A DNA stretch of 64,000 bases, taken from Methylovulum sp. (GTDB lineage: Bacteria > Pseudomonadota > Gammaproteobacteria > Methylococcales > Methylomonadaceae). The DNA lies in NCBI GenBank assembly GCA_030653435.1, contig JAURZI010000123.1:1-64000 (forward strand), given 5' to 3'. Under the pieces are notes generated by a model. That model did not search any database and was not told the origin of the DNA. It saw only the letters and a list, made by a program, of their open reading frames with translations. The position numbers and the translations under genes were made by a program. Below, piece by piece: positions 1 through 9,371 of this stretch (position 1 is its first letter; every line of letters starts with the position of its first letter).

Positions 1-2312
1 GCGACGGTCAGGCTTTGCAGCTTGCCGCGCGGCGTGTAGTTCAGGTCGCTGATGACGCCGTTGGCGGCGACGATTTGGGTGGGGTGACCGTGGGCGTCGT
101 AGCTGTTGTAGGTGGTCACATGGCCTGCGCTATCGGTGACGGTCTTGAGCCGTTTACGGTTGTTTACCGTTTCCGCGTCGTCAGGGTAATAAGCGTAGTC
201 GGTCTGGTCGGTGACATCGGTGCTGTTGTCGCGCGGTCCGTCGCTGCTCAGTAGCTGGCCGCGACTGTTATAGCGGTAATGCCATTGGCGCGTGTCTATC
301 GGTTGCGCGGCGGTACCTTGTGTGCCGGCGTGGTCGTCGGTGGCTTGCTGGGTTTTGCTGCACAACACGCCAATCGCCCCGCATTGGCTGGCGCTGTCGC
401 CCCACTCCAGTGTGGTCAGGCGTTTGGGTTCGGCGATGCGGGTGCGTACCCGCCAGAGCGGATGCCATGCGCTGCTGATTTTGCGTTCGGCGCTGTTGGC
501 GGCGGGGGTGTAAGCGCCCAAATCCGCAGGACAGGCGGTTCCCGGCACCAGGCCTTCCAGGCGCACGGTTTCCAGGTTGCGCGTCAGGTCGTAGGCATAA
601 CAGGTGGTGTTGCCGTTGAAGTCGGTGCGGCGGGTGATGTTGCCGTTGGCATCGTAGCTGAGGTTGCGCGCGGCGGGGCCGCAGCCTGCGCCGGCGGGTT
701 GGCTTTGGCCGGTGAGTCTGGGCACGCCCTGGATGGTCTGGAAGTTGAGGGTGGAGACGCTGTTTAACGGGTCGGTAACGGTGGTGGCATTACCGGCAAA
801 GCTTAGGCTGTGCTTGTTGACGCCGCCGGCATGTTCGGTGCGGATGGCCCGGCCGTTGCTGTCATAACTGAACGTCGCATAGCGGACGCCGTTTTCATCG
901 ATGATGCCGGTCAGGGCATGCGGATACAGCGGGTTGGCAACGGTGGCGGAAACCGGCGGCAAATAGGCGGCTTCGTTGTAGACATAGGTTTTGCTGTGAC
1001 CGTCGGGGTAGGTAACCGACGTCAGGTTGTCGGGGGCGGACGCATCGTTATAGGCGTAACGGTAGAGGCCGCCGTCCGGGTCGGTCATGGTCGCCAATAG
1101 GCCATTGGCGTTGTAGGTGAAGTTAAGGCTGCGACCGTAAGCCGTGATGATCCGGATCATCAGGCCGGGGCGCGGTGCGATATTGCTTGGCGTGTTGGCG
1201 TCGGAATAGGCGTAACTGGTGGTTAAGGCCTCGCCCAGGCGCGGCCATTTGGCGACCAACCGCCCTTGGTTGTCGTAGCGCTCATGGCTGTCGTCTGCGC
1301 GGGTAACCTCCCAAAGCCAGACGCTCTGGGTTGCCGGGTCGGGATTTTTGACTACACTGACGTTGGTGCCGGTTTTGGCGACAGGCTGGCCGTTGCCGTC
1401 TTCGGTGAATTGCAGGCGTGTGCCGTCCGGGGTGTATAGGAAGTGGTTGGCCTCATTGACAGCGTTCGTCATGATCGGCAAATGGGCAAAAAACCATTTG
1501 CCGCTGGTTTGGTAGGTCCAGTTGTAAAACGTGCCGCTGCTGCCTAACGGGTTTTCCGGCGTGTTGGCGGCGCTCCAGCGGCTATCCAGGATGGATGAGA
1601 ATTGCCCGGTGGAGCTGCGGTAGGTGCGTTTGAATTCCAGGCCGTCCGGGCCGGTGTAGTCGGTTTCGGTTTGGATCTTAACGCCCGTGCTGGGGTCGAT
1701 GGGGTTGCCTATCAGGGGGCATTGTGGCGGATTTGGCGGGTCTTGGGGTGGGACTTTGGTGGTTGTGTTGGGGCGGCAGAATCGCCATTGGTTATCGTTG
1801 GTAACGTTAATATAGGGACTTACATTGCCAAGCATAGTTGAAGAACCTGTTGGACATGTAGCCACTAAATTTATGCTGTAAATAAAACCAATGAATCTTT
1901 GTCCCGAAGAGTGTTCGGTCTTATCCATTATCCCACAACGGCCTGGGTGGGGAGTCCCATTATAAGTTTTAAAACTAGGAGGATAAATGGTGGAGCATGG
2001 TGAATAGTTTTCACTGGGGAAAAAGGCATTTAAAGTGCAGCTAGGTTCTTTACAATTGTATTGTAATATCTTGGCGGTACAGGCCTGGACCAGCTCGTCT
2101 AATGAGCTGTAGTAAGTAGGGTTGGAACAACCCGCGTTATATCTCACTGTAGCCAAAAAATCCCCCGCCTGTGGCACGCCTGCCCAAGCCATATTGCCAA
2201 ACGCAAGTATCATGGCAACAGACAGCAACCCTAGCCGTAACCACCTGAAAACCAAGCGAGGCATTGCCAGGCCGGCAAGAAAATCATTGTGGCTAGCGGA
2301 GGGGTTATTCAT
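1..2312 (-). CDS. RHS/YD-repeat protein, N-terminal part (runs off the left edge)
   Basis: An uninterrupted minus-strand frame starts at an ATG at 2312-2310 and stays open to base 1, giving about 770 residues without reaching a stop. The N-terminus has a basic stretch and a hydrophobic segment (around residues 22-42) consistent with secretion. A short Cys-rich region follows, then a proline-rich linker and the motif GNPIDPSTG, which typically opens the repeat region of RHS proteins. From there to the edge come many YD-type repeats (for example SYDANGN, YAYDLTRN, YNSYDAHG). Such proteins form large shells that often carry a variable C-terminal toxin; that end, and any immunity gene, lies outside the window. 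The role in competition is family knowledge and cannot be shown here. Confidence 0.85.
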   Translation of the reverse strand, partial: MNNPSASHNDFLAGLAMPRLVFRWLRLGLLSVAMILAFGNMAWAGVPQAGDFLATVRYNAGCSNPTYYSSLDELVQACTAKILQYNCKEPSCTLNAFFPSENYSPCSTIYPPSFKTYNGTPHPGRCGIMDKTEHSSGQRFIGFIYSINLVATCPTGSSTMLGNVSPYINVTNDNQWRFCRPNTTTKVPPQDPPNPPQCPLIGNPIDPSTGVKIQTETDYTGPDGLEFKRTYRSSTGQFSSILDSRWSAANTPENPLGSSGTFYNWTYQTSGKWFFAHLPIMTNAVNEANHFLYTPDGTRLQFTEDGNGQPVAKTGTNVSVVKNPDPATQSVWLWEVTRADDSHERYDNQGRLVAKWPRLGEALTTSYAYSDANTPSNIAPRPGLMIRIITAYGRSLNFTYNANGLLATMTDPDGGLYRYAYNDASAPDNLTSVTYPDGHSKTYVYNEAAYLPPVSATVANPLYPHALTGIIDENGVRYATFSYDSNGRAIRTEHAGGVNKHSLSFAGNATTVTDPLNSVSTLNFQTIQGVPRLTGQSQPAGAGCGPAARNLSYDANGNITRRTDFNGNTTCYAYDLTRNLETVRLEGLVPGTACPADLGAYTPAANSAERKISSAWHPLWRVRTRIAEPKRLTTLEWGDSASQCGAIGVLCSKTQQATDDHAGTQGTAAQPIDTRQWHYRYNSRGQLLSSDGPRDNSTDVTDQTDYAYYPDDAETVNNRKRLKTVTDSAGHVTTYNSYDAHGHPTQIVAANGVISDLNYTPRGKLQSLTV

Positions 2313-2676
2313 GATGGGTATTCCTGATTCAGTCTAGGGAAAAACGCAATACGGCTAACGCTAATGTTTAGCGTTATTTTTAAAGGAATATAACTGCACT
2401 TTTTAAATACTGTCAAAGGCTATATGCCCTGATAACCTGTTTTTTACAAAAAATGCAAGCAATTAGGCACTAGTGTTGCCAGATTGATAGACATCAGTTT
2501 GATCGTCATCGTGGCTTTAGCCAGCCACCGTTCCGATGCGCGGGGCTTGGCGGCTATCGGACGGAGGGTGCTAGGTGCACATAAGCGATGGGAATTGTAC
2601 CGTTACGGTCTTTTGCGTCGAAATTGTTGGTTGGTCTACTATGAAGAAAGCGTGACATCCTTGTCGTTGGTATCCC
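2313..2676. other. Intergenic stretch between the RHS gene and gltA
   Basis: This 364-base stretch separates the RHS gene start from the 3' end of gltA. Bases 2340-2470 are AT-rich and are the likely promoter region of the RHS gene, but no clear -35/-10 pair stands out. I see no RNA gene and no strong terminator hairpin. An open frame on the plus strand here runs into the end of gltA and is treated as spurious. Confidence 0.5.
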
Positions 2677-3978
2677 CTAAACGGTTTTTTTATGTCCCGC
2701 AGGCACATCGCGTTGTACGGCCCCTGTATAGAGCTGTCTGGGCCTGCCTATTTTTTGTTCGGGGTCGGCGATCATCTCATCCCAATGGGCAATCCAGCCC
2801 ACCGTCCTGCCCATTGCGAACATCGCCGTGAACATATTGGTGGGTATGCCTAGTGCATGCAGCACGATACCGGAATAAAAGTCGACGTTAGGGTAGAGTT
2901 TTTTCTCAATAAAATAGTCATCCTCAAGGGCGATACGTTCCAGTTCCAGGGCCAGCTCAAACAGTTTGTTATCGTGCAGTCCCAGTTCATCGAGAACTTC
3001 ATAACAGGTCGTACGCATCAATTTGGCGCGTGGGTCATGGTTTTTATAGACCCTGTGGCCGAAGCCCATCAGTCGGAACGGGTCGTTTTTATCTTTGGCT
3101 TTATTGATATATTCAGGGATGTGCGAGACATCGCCGATTTTTTCCAGCATATTGAGTACGGCTTCATTGGCGCCGCCATGCGCCGCACCCCATAAGCAGG
3201 CTATTCCGGCAGTTATGCAGGCAAATGGATTTGCGCCGCTGGAACCGGCCAAGCGCACGGTTGAGGTCGAGGCATTTTGTTCATGGTCCGCATGCAGTAT
3301 GAGTATCCTGTCCAGTGCACGCACCAGCACGGGGCTGGCGGTATAGTCGTCGCACGGGGTTGCGTGCATCATACGCAGAAAGTTTTCCACATAGCTCAGC
3401 TTGTTCTGAGGATACATAAACGGCATGCCCGTACTGTATTTATGGCACATCGCAACGATAGTCGGCACTTTGGCGATCAGCCGTATCGCACACATTTCAC
3501 GGTCCTTCTTGGAGCGGATATCCAGCGCGTCATGGTAAAAAGCGGACAACGCACCGACCACGCCGACCATAATCGCCATAGGATGAGCGTCGCGGCGAAA
3601 GCCTTTGAAGAAGTTGGTCAACTGGTCATGCACCATCGTGTGCATGGTGATATTGTGCTCAAAGCTTGACAGTTGCGGGGCATCTGGCAGTTCGCCATTG
3701 AGTATCAAATAGCAGACTTCCAGGAAATTGCATTGCTCCGCCAGTTGTTCGATAGGGTAGCCCCGATACAGCAGGATGCCTTTTTCACCATCAATGAACG
3801 TTATTGTGGAACGGCAACTCGCGGTGGAGTTGAAGCCGGGGTCGTAAGTAAACAGGCCTGTATCTTTATACAAGGCTTGGACATCAATGACATTAGGCCC
3901 CGTGGATCCGGTTAAAACAGGTAACTCACATACAGGCTGGGCGTTCTCATTCAAGGTAAGACTGCGTAGATGGGTCAT
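2677..3978 (-). CDS. gltA: Citrate synthase
   Basis: Type II citrate synthase of 433 residues, which condenses acetyl-CoA with oxaloacetate in the cytoplasm. The catalytic residues are visible: His267 in AAHGGANE, His308 in GFGHRVYK and Asp366 in VDFYSG. The C-terminal signature [10 protein letters not shown] is typical of the hexameric Gram-negative enzyme, and the length matches the family (about 430). It is the last gene of a co-directional run zwf-edd-eda-gltA, 65 bases after eda, so it is probably cotranscribed. That places entry to the citric acid cycle directly behind the Entner-Doudoroff pathway. Confidence 0.95.
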   Translation of the reverse strand: MTHLRSLTLNENAQPVCELPVLTGSTGPNVIDVQALYKDTGLFTYDPGFNSTASCRSTITFIDGEKGILLYRGYPIEQLAEQCNFLEVCYLILNGELPDAPQLSSFEHNITMHTMVHDQLTNFFKGFRRDAHPMAIMVGVVGALSAFYHDALDIRSKKDREMCAIRLIAKVPTIVAMCHKYSTGMPFMYPQNKLSYVENFLRMMHATPCDDYTASPVLVRALDRILILHADHEQNASTSTVRLAGSSGANPFACITAGIACLWGAAHGGANEAVLNMLEKIGDVSHIPEYINKAKDKNDPFRLMGFGHRVYKNHDPRAKLMRTTCYEVLDELGLHDNKLFELALELERIALEDDYFIEKKLYPNVDFYSGIVLHALGIPTNMFTAMFAMGRTVGWIAHWDEMIADPEQKIGRPRQLYTGAVQRDVPAGHKKTV

Positions 3979-4043
3979 GGAAATTCTCTCTATTTTAGGT
4001 CTCTCTGTTTTAGAAACGTTATGGTGCTGCCGTTACTGTTTGG

Positions 4044-4709
4044 CTAGTCGGCAACCACATTTTCAATGGCTAGTTTTGCCAGCTCGGTCACTTTAGCCCA
4101 GTTTTTGGTTTTTACGGCATCCGCTGGAACCAGCCACGATCCACCGACGCAAGCGACATTGCTTAAAGCCAGATAAGCGTTGTAATTGTCCGGTGAAATA
4201 CCGCCAGTGGGACAAAAGGTAACATAGGGTACGGGGCCCGCAATCGCTTTTAACATCGGGATGCCGCCTGCGGCTTCGGCGGGGAAAAACTTGAAGTGAT
4301 CCAGCCCGTATTCCATACCCATCATGAGTTCTGACAGCGTTGCTATGCCGGGGATTAGGGCAATCGTGCCGGTTTGGGCCGCTGCTAACAGCGCAGGGGT
4401 CAGGCCTGGACTGATTGCAAATACGGCACCGGCGGATTCAGCGGCGTTGAGCTGTTCCGGTGTGGTTATCGTACCGGCACCGACGATGGCATCTTTAACA
4501 TTTTCACTGATGAGCTTGATGGCTTCCAACGCAATCGGTGTGCGTAAGGTGATTTCCAATACTTTGATGCCGCCTGCGACCAGGGCTTGGGCCAGAGGCA
4601 CAGCATCATCCAGGTTCTGGATGACCATTACGGGCATGACAGGGCCAGCATTTAAAACGTCTTTCGGCTGGATTTTCCAGTTGTTTTGGGTCATTTGAGT
4701 TTGTTTCAT
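4044..4709 (-). CDS. eda: 2-dehydro-3-deoxyphosphogluconate (KDPG) aldolase
   Basis: Class I aldolase that splits KDPG into pyruvate and glyceraldehyde 3-phosphate, the last step of the Entner-Doudoroff pathway. The start ATG at 4709 is chosen because AGGTAA lies a suitable distance upstream. An upstream frame extension to 4766 would overlap edd and adds no conserved sequence. The resulting 221 residues agree with the family (about 210-215). The Schiff-base lysine is Lys140 in [11 protein letters not shown], and Glu52/Arg56 sit in LEITLRT. It lies 43 bases downstream of edd. Confidence 0.95.
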   Translation of the reverse strand: MKQTQMTQNNWKIQPKDVLNAGPVMPVMVIQNLDDAVPLAQALVAGGIKVLEITLRTPIALEAIKLISENVKDAIVGAGTITTPEQLNAAESAGAVFAISPGLTPALLAAAQTGTIALIPGIATLSELMMGMEYGLDHFKFFPAEAAGGIPMLKAIAGPVPYVTFCPTGGISPDNYNAYLALSNVACVGGSWLVPADAVKTKNWAKVTELAKLAIENVVAD

Positions 4710-4752
4710 CGAGTTACCTGATGTTGTGTTTTTGAAGTTTAGCCAGTTACGC

Positions 4753-6573
4753 CTAATCGTTGACAAACAGATTGCTTGCGCCTGTTTCTGCCGTGGTCGC
4801 GCCTAGCCGGAAGCCGCCAAACATTTCCCGCCCCATGCCGAAATGATGGTTTTTAGCGGAGTTTTCTTCCGCGAGACGGCCGTTAAACTCGGTTTCGTCC
4901 ACCAATACATTCACTTCACCGGTTTTAATATTCAGATAAATCATGTCGCCGTTACGTACTTTAGCTAGCGGGCCGCCGTTAATACACTCAGGATACATGT
5001 GAATGGCAGACGGCACTTTGCCCGATGCGCCTGACATACGCCCGTCGGTCAACAGCGCGACCTTAAAGCCTTTGTCTTGCAATAATCCCAGGGCCGGGGT
5101 CAATTTATGCAGTTCCGGCATGCCGTTGGATTTAGGGCCTTGAAAGCGGATGACGGCAATGAAGTCTTTTTCCAGTTCGCCGCGTTTAAACGCCACCATC
5201 ATTTCATCCTGGTCGTCGAAGACAACGGCAGGCGCTTCGACGATTTGGTGGTCTTCCGATACCGCCGAAACCTTGGATATGCCGCGACCGAGATTGCCGC
5301 GTATTAAATGGATGCCGCCGCCGGCGGCAAACGGTTTTTCAACGGTGCTGATCACTTCAGGGTCCAGTGATGCAGACGGGCAAGCTTCCCATACCAGTTT
5401 GCCGTCAACGATCTTGGGCTCCTGCGTGTATTGGCCCATACCTTTGTTATCGGCGATGGTCAGAATGTCTTCGTGCATCAACCCGTGTTTTAACAGTTCG
5501 GCAATCAATACGCCCATACCGCCAGCCGCCTGGAAGTGATTAACATCGGCGGGGCCGTTGGGATAGATTTTGGCAATCAATGGTATGGCTTTGGACAGGT
5601 TGTCGAAATCATTCCAGTTGATGATGATGCCCGCCGTACGCGCTATCGCAACCAAGTGCATCGTGTGATTGGTGGAACCACCGGTTGCCAGTAAGCCGAC
5701 CAAGGCATTTAAAATGGCTTTTTCGTTGATGGCATGGCCGATAGGACGGAAGTCATTGCCTAATGCGGTAAATTTCAATACTTGCTGGGCGGCGGCTTTG
5801 GTCAGTTCATCGCGCAACGGTGTGTAAGGGTTGACGAATGAGCTGCCCGGCAAATGCAAGCCCATCATTTCCACCATCATTTGGTTGCTGTTGGCAGTGC
5901 CGTAAAACGTACAGGTTCCCGGACTATGATAGGATTTGGATTCGGATTCCAGCAGTTCCTCGCGGCCGATTTTGCCTTCGGCGTATTTTTGTCTGGCACG
6001 TGCTTTTTCTTTGTTGGTGATACCGCTGGGCATAGGCCCGGCCGGTATAAATGCGGCCGGTAAATGCCCGAAGCTTAAGGCCCCCATCAATAAGCCGGGG
6101 ACAATCTTGTCGCAAACGCCTAAATATAGCGCACCGTCAAACATGTTGTGGCTTAGGCCTATGGCGGTGGACATGGCGATCACATCGCGACTGAATAAGG
6201 ATAATTCCATGCCGGGTTGGCCTTGGGTAATGCCGTCGCACATGGCGGGCACGCCGCCGGCAAATTGGGCAACGCCGCCGACTTCCTTGATGGCCTGTTT
6301 AATCAACGCTGGTGCGTCTTTATAGGGCTCGTGAGCAGATAACATGTCGTTATACGATGAGATAATCGCGATATTGGCTTTTTTAGCGCCCGCCAAATCT
6401 GATTTTTCCATGGCACCACAGGCGGCAAAACCGTGCGCCAGATTGCCGCAACCCAGGCTGGAGCGATGCGGACCTTGGCCTATGGCACCGTCTATGCGTG
6501 CCAGATAGGCTTCTCGGGATTTATGGCTGCGGGCAATAACTTCGTTGGTTACTTTTTCTAATAGGGGGTGCAT
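4753..6573 (-). CDS. edd: Phosphogluconate dehydratase
   Basis: An IlvD/Edd-family iron-sulfur dehydratase of 606 residues (E. coli Edd has 603) that converts 6-phosphogluconate to KDPG. Conserved family blocks are present, including the early [12 protein letters not shown], the Cys-containing [31 protein letters not shown], and the late [20 protein letters not shown]. It sits between zwf (46 bases upstream) and eda, which is the usual Entner-Doudoroff arrangement. In methanotrophs this enzyme serves a ribulose monophosphate cycle variant that cleaves hexose phosphate through KDPG. Confidence 0.95.
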   Translation of the reverse strand: MHPLLEKVTNEVIARSHKSREAYLARIDGAIGQGPHRSSLGCGNLAHGFAACGAMEKSDLAGAKKANIAIISSYNDMLSAHEPYKDAPALIKQAIKEVGGVAQFAGGVPAMCDGITQGQPGMELSLFSRDVIAMSTAIGLSHNMFDGALYLGVCDKIVPGLLMGALSFGHLPAAFIPAGPMPSGITNKEKARARQKYAEGKIGREELLESESKSYHSPGTCTFYGTANSNQMMVEMMGLHLPGSSFVNPYTPLRDELTKAAAQQVLKFTALGNDFRPIGHAINEKAILNALVGLLATGGSTNHTMHLVAIARTAGIIINWNDFDNLSKAIPLIAKIYPNGPADVNHFQAAGGMGVLIAELLKHGLMHEDILTIADNKGMGQYTQEPKIVDGKLVWEACPSASLDPEVISTVEKPFAAGGGIHLIRGNLGRGISKVSAVSEDHQIVEAPAVVFDDQDEMMVAFKRGELEKDFIAVIRFQGPKSNGMPELHKLTPALGLLQDKGFKVALLTDGRMSGASGKVPSAIHMYPECINGGPLAKVRNGDMIYLNIKTGEVNVLVDETEFNGRLAEENSAKNHHFGMGREMFGGFRLGATTAETGASNLFVND

Positions 6574-6619
6574 TTACAGTCCTTCCAGTTGCGATGACTT
6601 TAAGTTAATCGGATGGGGT

Positions 6620-8104
6620 TTATTCTTCCCAGGCGCGTCCGTCCCGGGCAATTAATGCGACAGAGGCGACCGGCCCCCAGGTACCTGCCGGGTAGGCTTT
6701 GGGTACGGCATTGAGGTGATACCAAGCATCCTGGATGGAATCAATCCAAGTCCAGGCCTGTTCAATTTCTTCGCGGCTAAGAAACAGGGTGGGGTTGCCG
6801 CGCATGGCTTCCAGCACCAGCTTTTCATAACCGCCAAAAATACGGCTTTTCTTGAAAGTCTCAGAAAAGCTCAAATCCAGCTTGGTCCTTTTCAGTTTGA
6901 TATGCTCATCTATGCCTGGGATTTTATTTAGGATTTCAATTTCGACACCTTCATTAGGCTGTAGGTGGATGATTAATTTGTTGGGTGGCAAATCACGGAA
7001 GCTGTCTTTAAAAATATTGTGCGGCAGTTGTTTAAAATACACGACAATTTCCGTGCGTTTGCCCTGCAGGCGTTTTCCGGTACGCAAGTAAAAAGGTACG
7101 CCCGCCCAACGCCAGTTGTCGATATCGACGCGTAGTGCAACAAAGCTTTCGGCTGTGCTTTCGGTATTGGCGCCTTCTTCTTCCAGATATCCGGGCACGG
7201 CCTGACCTTTCAGATAACCAGACGTGTATTGCCCGCGCACGGTTTTTTCTTCGACATTGCTAAGCGTGATCGGGCGCAACGCTTTCAGCACTTTTATTTT
7301 TTCATTGTGTATGCTTTCGGCTTCCAGGTTAACCGGGGGCTCCATCGCTATAAACGTCAGGATTTGCAACAAATGGTTCTGCACCATGTCACGCAATTGT
7401 CCGGTTTTGTCAAAATATTCCCAACGCCCTTCAATACCGACTTCTTCGGCGACGGTTATCTGGATATGGTCGATGGTATTGTGGTTCCAATTGGTCGTAA
7501 AAATGGAATTGGCGAAGCGTAGCGCCAATAAATTCAGCACCGTTTCTTTACCCAGATAATGGTCGATGCGGAAGACCTGTTTTTCGCTAAAGACGCTGGC
7601 GACTTCATCGTTAATATCTTTAGATGATTTAAGGTTATGGCCTATAGGTTTTTCCATAACCATGCGTGATTCTTCGGTCAAAACTCCCGATTGGTTGAGT
7701 CCCTGGCAAATGTTCTTAAATAAAAACGGCGATACGGCAAAATAATTAACCATCACCCGCGTTTTTGCGTCTGTGACGGTTTTCAATTGTTTATATTGGT
7801 CCAATTGGGTCAGATCAATTTTTAAATAAGATAGTCGCGCTGAGAAGCGCTGCCAAACACTTTCTTCTTTGAGGTTATTTAAAGTTTCTTCATGCAAAAA
7901 CTCCTGCAAGCTTTTGTGGGCAATTTCAACAAATTCTGACTGTTCGAGTGCGTGCCTGTCGATGCCGATGATACGCGTATCGGGTTCTATTAAATTGGCA
8001 TTTTCAAGTCGATAAAGGGAAATGAGCAGCTTGCGGCGGGATAAATCACCCAATGCACCAAAGATAACCAAGTCACAGGGTTTAAATGCTTTTTTGTCTT
8101 TCAT
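6620..8104 (-). CDS. zwf: Glucose-6-phosphate 1-dehydrogenase
   Basis: Oxidises glucose 6-phosphate to 6-phosphogluconolactone with NAD(P)+. The start is placed at the ATG at 8104, giving 494 residues (E. coli Zwf 491). A TTG 48 bases upstream only adds a non-conserved extension. The nucleotide-binding motif GALGDLSRRKL lies near residues 16-26, and the substrate-binding signature RIDHYLGKE is intact. It is the first gene of the zwf-edd-eda-gltA run. No 6-phosphogluconolactonase gene lies beside it, so that enzyme must be encoded elsewhere or the lactone hydrolyses spontaneously. Confidence 0.95.
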   Translation of the reverse strand: MKDKKAFKPCDLVIFGALGDLSRRKLLISLYRLENANLIEPDTRIIGIDRHALEQSEFVEIAHKSLQEFLHEETLNNLKEESVWQRFSARLSYLKIDLTQLDQYKQLKTVTDAKTRVMVNYFAVSPFLFKNICQGLNQSGVLTEESRMVMEKPIGHNLKSSKDINDEVASVFSEKQVFRIDHYLGKETVLNLLALRFANSIFTTNWNHNTIDHIQITVAEEVGIEGRWEYFDKTGQLRDMVQNHLLQILTFIAMEPPVNLEAESIHNEKIKVLKALRPITLSNVEEKTVRGQYTSGYLKGQAVPGYLEEEGANTESTAESFVALRVDIDNWRWAGVPFYLRTGKRLQGKRTEIVVYFKQLPHNIFKDSFRDLPPNKLIIHLQPNEGVEIEILNKIPGIDEHIKLKRTKLDLSFSETFKKSRIFGGYEKLVLEAMRGNPTLFLSREEIEQAWTWIDSIQDAWYHLNAVPKAYPAGTWGPVASVALIARDGRAWEE

Positions 8105-8269
8105 TACGTATCGCCGAATAAAAATGATAGGCCGGTTGTTGAAGTACAGCAATTAATATGCCGGAATATTAATGTCTTATTATCTCAGAATTTGCCCCAA
8201 CATGCTGTATTGATTGCAATGACTTAAATGAGAAGGCCGTTGATGCGAGCCATTGTGGAAGGCTTATTG

Positions 8270-8287
8270 TTGTGCAAGCTTGCACAA
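8270..8287. promoter_or_regulatory. 18-bp perfect palindrome, candidate operator
   Basis: TTGTGCAAGCTTGCACAA is a perfect 18-bp palindrome in the divergent zwf/thioredoxin-like spacer. It has the size and symmetry of a site for a dimeric helix-turn-helix regulator. Which protein binds it, and which of the two operons it controls, cannot be read from the sequence. Confidence 0.5.
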
Positions 8288-8340
8288 TTTAGGTGCAAGT
8301 ATTGATTATAAGAACAATCAGTTGGTCAATTATCGGGGTA

Positions 8341-8354
8341 TTAACAGATGTTAA
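8341..8354. promoter_or_regulatory. Inverted repeat upstream of a promoter, candidate operator
   Basis: TTAAC-AGAT-GTTAA is a 5-bp perfect inverted repeat with a 4-base spacer, ending 18 bases before the -35 element at 8373. Its position suits an activator or repressor site for the small operon. Short repeats of this size also arise by chance in AT-rich DNA. Confidence 0.3.
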
Positions 8355-8372
8355 CCCGTGCATGATAGGCAG

Positions 8373-8401
8373 TTGACAGACGTAGAAATTCGCCATATAG
8401 T
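8373..8401 (+). promoter_or_regulatory. Sigma-70 promoter of the small thioredoxin-like operon
   Basis: TTGACA at 8373-8378 is followed after exactly 17 bases by TATAGT at 8396-8401. This is a near-consensus housekeeping promoter about 30 bases before the start codon at 8432. The ribosome binding site AGGAG at 8421-8425 is correctly spaced. Confidence 0.8.
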
Positions 8402-8431
8402 ATCGATTCGAAACTATAAAAGGAGAGTGTT

Positions 8432-8665
8432 ATGAGTGTTGCGGTTTTTTATCATGCGGGTTGTCCTGTTTGTCTGGGTGCGGAGCAAATGGTTGCTGAT
8501 GCGATTGACCATGCCAAATATGATGTTGAGATTGTTCATTTGGGCGATCAATCGGAGCGAATAACCGAGGCCAAAACGGCTGGCGTTAAGTCAGTGCCGG
8601 CACTGGTTTTAAATGATCAGGTTTTTCATATTAATTTTGGTGCGTCTATAGATGATTTAGCATGA
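8432..8665 (+). CDS. Small thioredoxin/glutaredoxin-fold protein with a CPVC active site
   Basis: A 77-residue protein with a typical glutaredoxin-like start (VAVFYHAGCPVC). It has the redox pair Cys-Pro-Val-Cys near residues 11-14 and a cis-proline region, KSVPALVLNDQVFHINFG. It has no signal peptide, so it probably works in the cytoplasm as a disulfide reductase or metal/thiol carrier. It is preceded by a strong promoter and ribosome binding site and is the first of three small co-directional genes. The fold assignment is fairly safe; the partner is unknown. Confidence 0.8.
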   Translation: MSVAVFYHAGCPVCLGAEQMVADAIDHAKYDVEIVHLGDQSERITEAKTAGVKSVPALVLNDQVFHINFGASIDDLA

Positions 8666-8678
8666 GGAAGGTACAAAA

Positions 8679-8852
8679 ATGAACGAAGAAGAACAAAAAA
8701 AAGATAAGTTTTGGTTGTACGTGGGATTGACGGTGTTTGTCATAGTGACTGGCATTGTAATGGTCAAGCAAAGTGAGAACGAAAAGTTTGCGCCCATTAA
8801 AGAACAGGTCGATGCTGAAAATGCCGAGATGAATATCCGGGTATTGAACTGA
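8679..8852 (+). CDS. Small single-pass membrane protein
   Basis: A 57-residue reading frame starting at ATG 8679 and ending at TGA 8850-8852, with AGGAAGG upstream as ribosome binding site. A charged N-terminus (MNEEEQKKDKFW) precedes one hydrophobic helix at about residues 12-29 and a charged C-terminal tail rich in Glu and Lys. It lies 13 bases after the thioredoxin-like gene and 31 bases before the secreted Cys-rich gene, so it is probably in the same transcript. No family is recognised. Confidence 0.65.
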   Translation: MNEEEQKKDKFWLYVGLTVFVIVTGIVMVKQSENEKFAPIKEQVDAENAEMNIRVLN

Positions 8853-8883
8853 TGACAGCTTATCCTTAACAATCGGGAGAACG

Positions 8884-9261
8884 ATGATGAAATTAAAAAC
8901 AGCTTGGTTAGCGGGGTTAATGGTTATTTTTAGCGCCAGCTATGCTGGCACCAGCTTGGCGACAGAGTATATCCACAGGGATCTTATGGCGAATACGCTG
9001 TCGTCGCCGGGTTGCGCCGTGGAAGCGGAAGCTATAGCCAATGCGTCCAAGCCTTATAACCTTAATAAATACAGTAAAAAATTCTGCCAATCACAAGGCT
9101 ACGGCTGGCATGTGGAAGCTATAAAAGATAACGGCAAGTCCGTCTGCCAGGCATGCACGGGTACGAATAGCGGTAAAAAACAATGCCATCTGGAAGATGT
9201 CATTGTCACTTGTAAACGTATTAAACCCGGTTCAGTCGGCATGTTGCCGGGTAAAAGTTAA
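8884..9261 (+). CDS. Secreted six-cysteine protein of unknown function
   Basis: A 125-residue protein with a clear Sec signal peptide: Lys residues, then a hydrophobic run, with probable cleavage near residues 20-27. The mature part has six cysteines (in GCAVEAE, FCQSQG, VCQAC, QCHLED and VTCKR), which would suit three disulfides in the periplasm. CQAC could also bind metal. GGGAG precedes the start, and ATG at 8884 or 8887 are equally possible. It closes the operon begun by the CPVC thioredoxin-like gene and is followed by a terminator. I do not recognise the family. Confidence 0.75.
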   Translation: MMKLKTAWLAGLMVIFSASYAGTSLATEYIHRDLMANTLSSPGCAVEAEAIANASKPYNLNKYSKKFCQSQGYGWHVEAIKDNGKSVCQACTGTNSGKKQCHLEDVIVTCKRIKPGSVGMLPGKS

Positions 9262-9340
9262 TAAGCGATAAATTCGAGCCAGTCGCATAATCCGGGACTT
9301 GGTTTTGTACTGTAGATTGTTTCCTCCCCCCCCCCCTCTT

Positions 9341-9371
9341 AAGCCGAATGTGTGATAGTTCGGCTTTTTTT
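9341..9371 (+). terminator. Rho-independent terminator of the small Cys-protein operon
   Basis: AAGCCGAA (9341-9348) pairs with TTCGGCTT (9359-9366) across a 10-base loop and is followed by a run of T. It lies about 80 bases after the stop of the secreted Cys-rich gene. A run of 11 C at 9326-9336 sits just before it. Confidence 0.85.

Larger units (their letters stand above)
8105..8372. other. Divergent regulatory region between zwf and the small thioredoxin-like operon
   Basis: AT-rich divergent spacer. It holds an 18-bp perfect palindrome at 8270-8287, a second inverted repeat at 8341-8354, and, at its right border, the promoter listed separately. The zwf promoter must also be here on the minus strand, but no convincing -35/-10 pair could be picked. 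Confidence 0.6.

Noticed and set aside
2484-2831. 115-codon plus-strand frame at the end of gltA
   Set aside because: It overlaps the conserved 3' end of citrate synthase by about 155 bases on the opposite strand and has no ribosome binding site or family resemblance.
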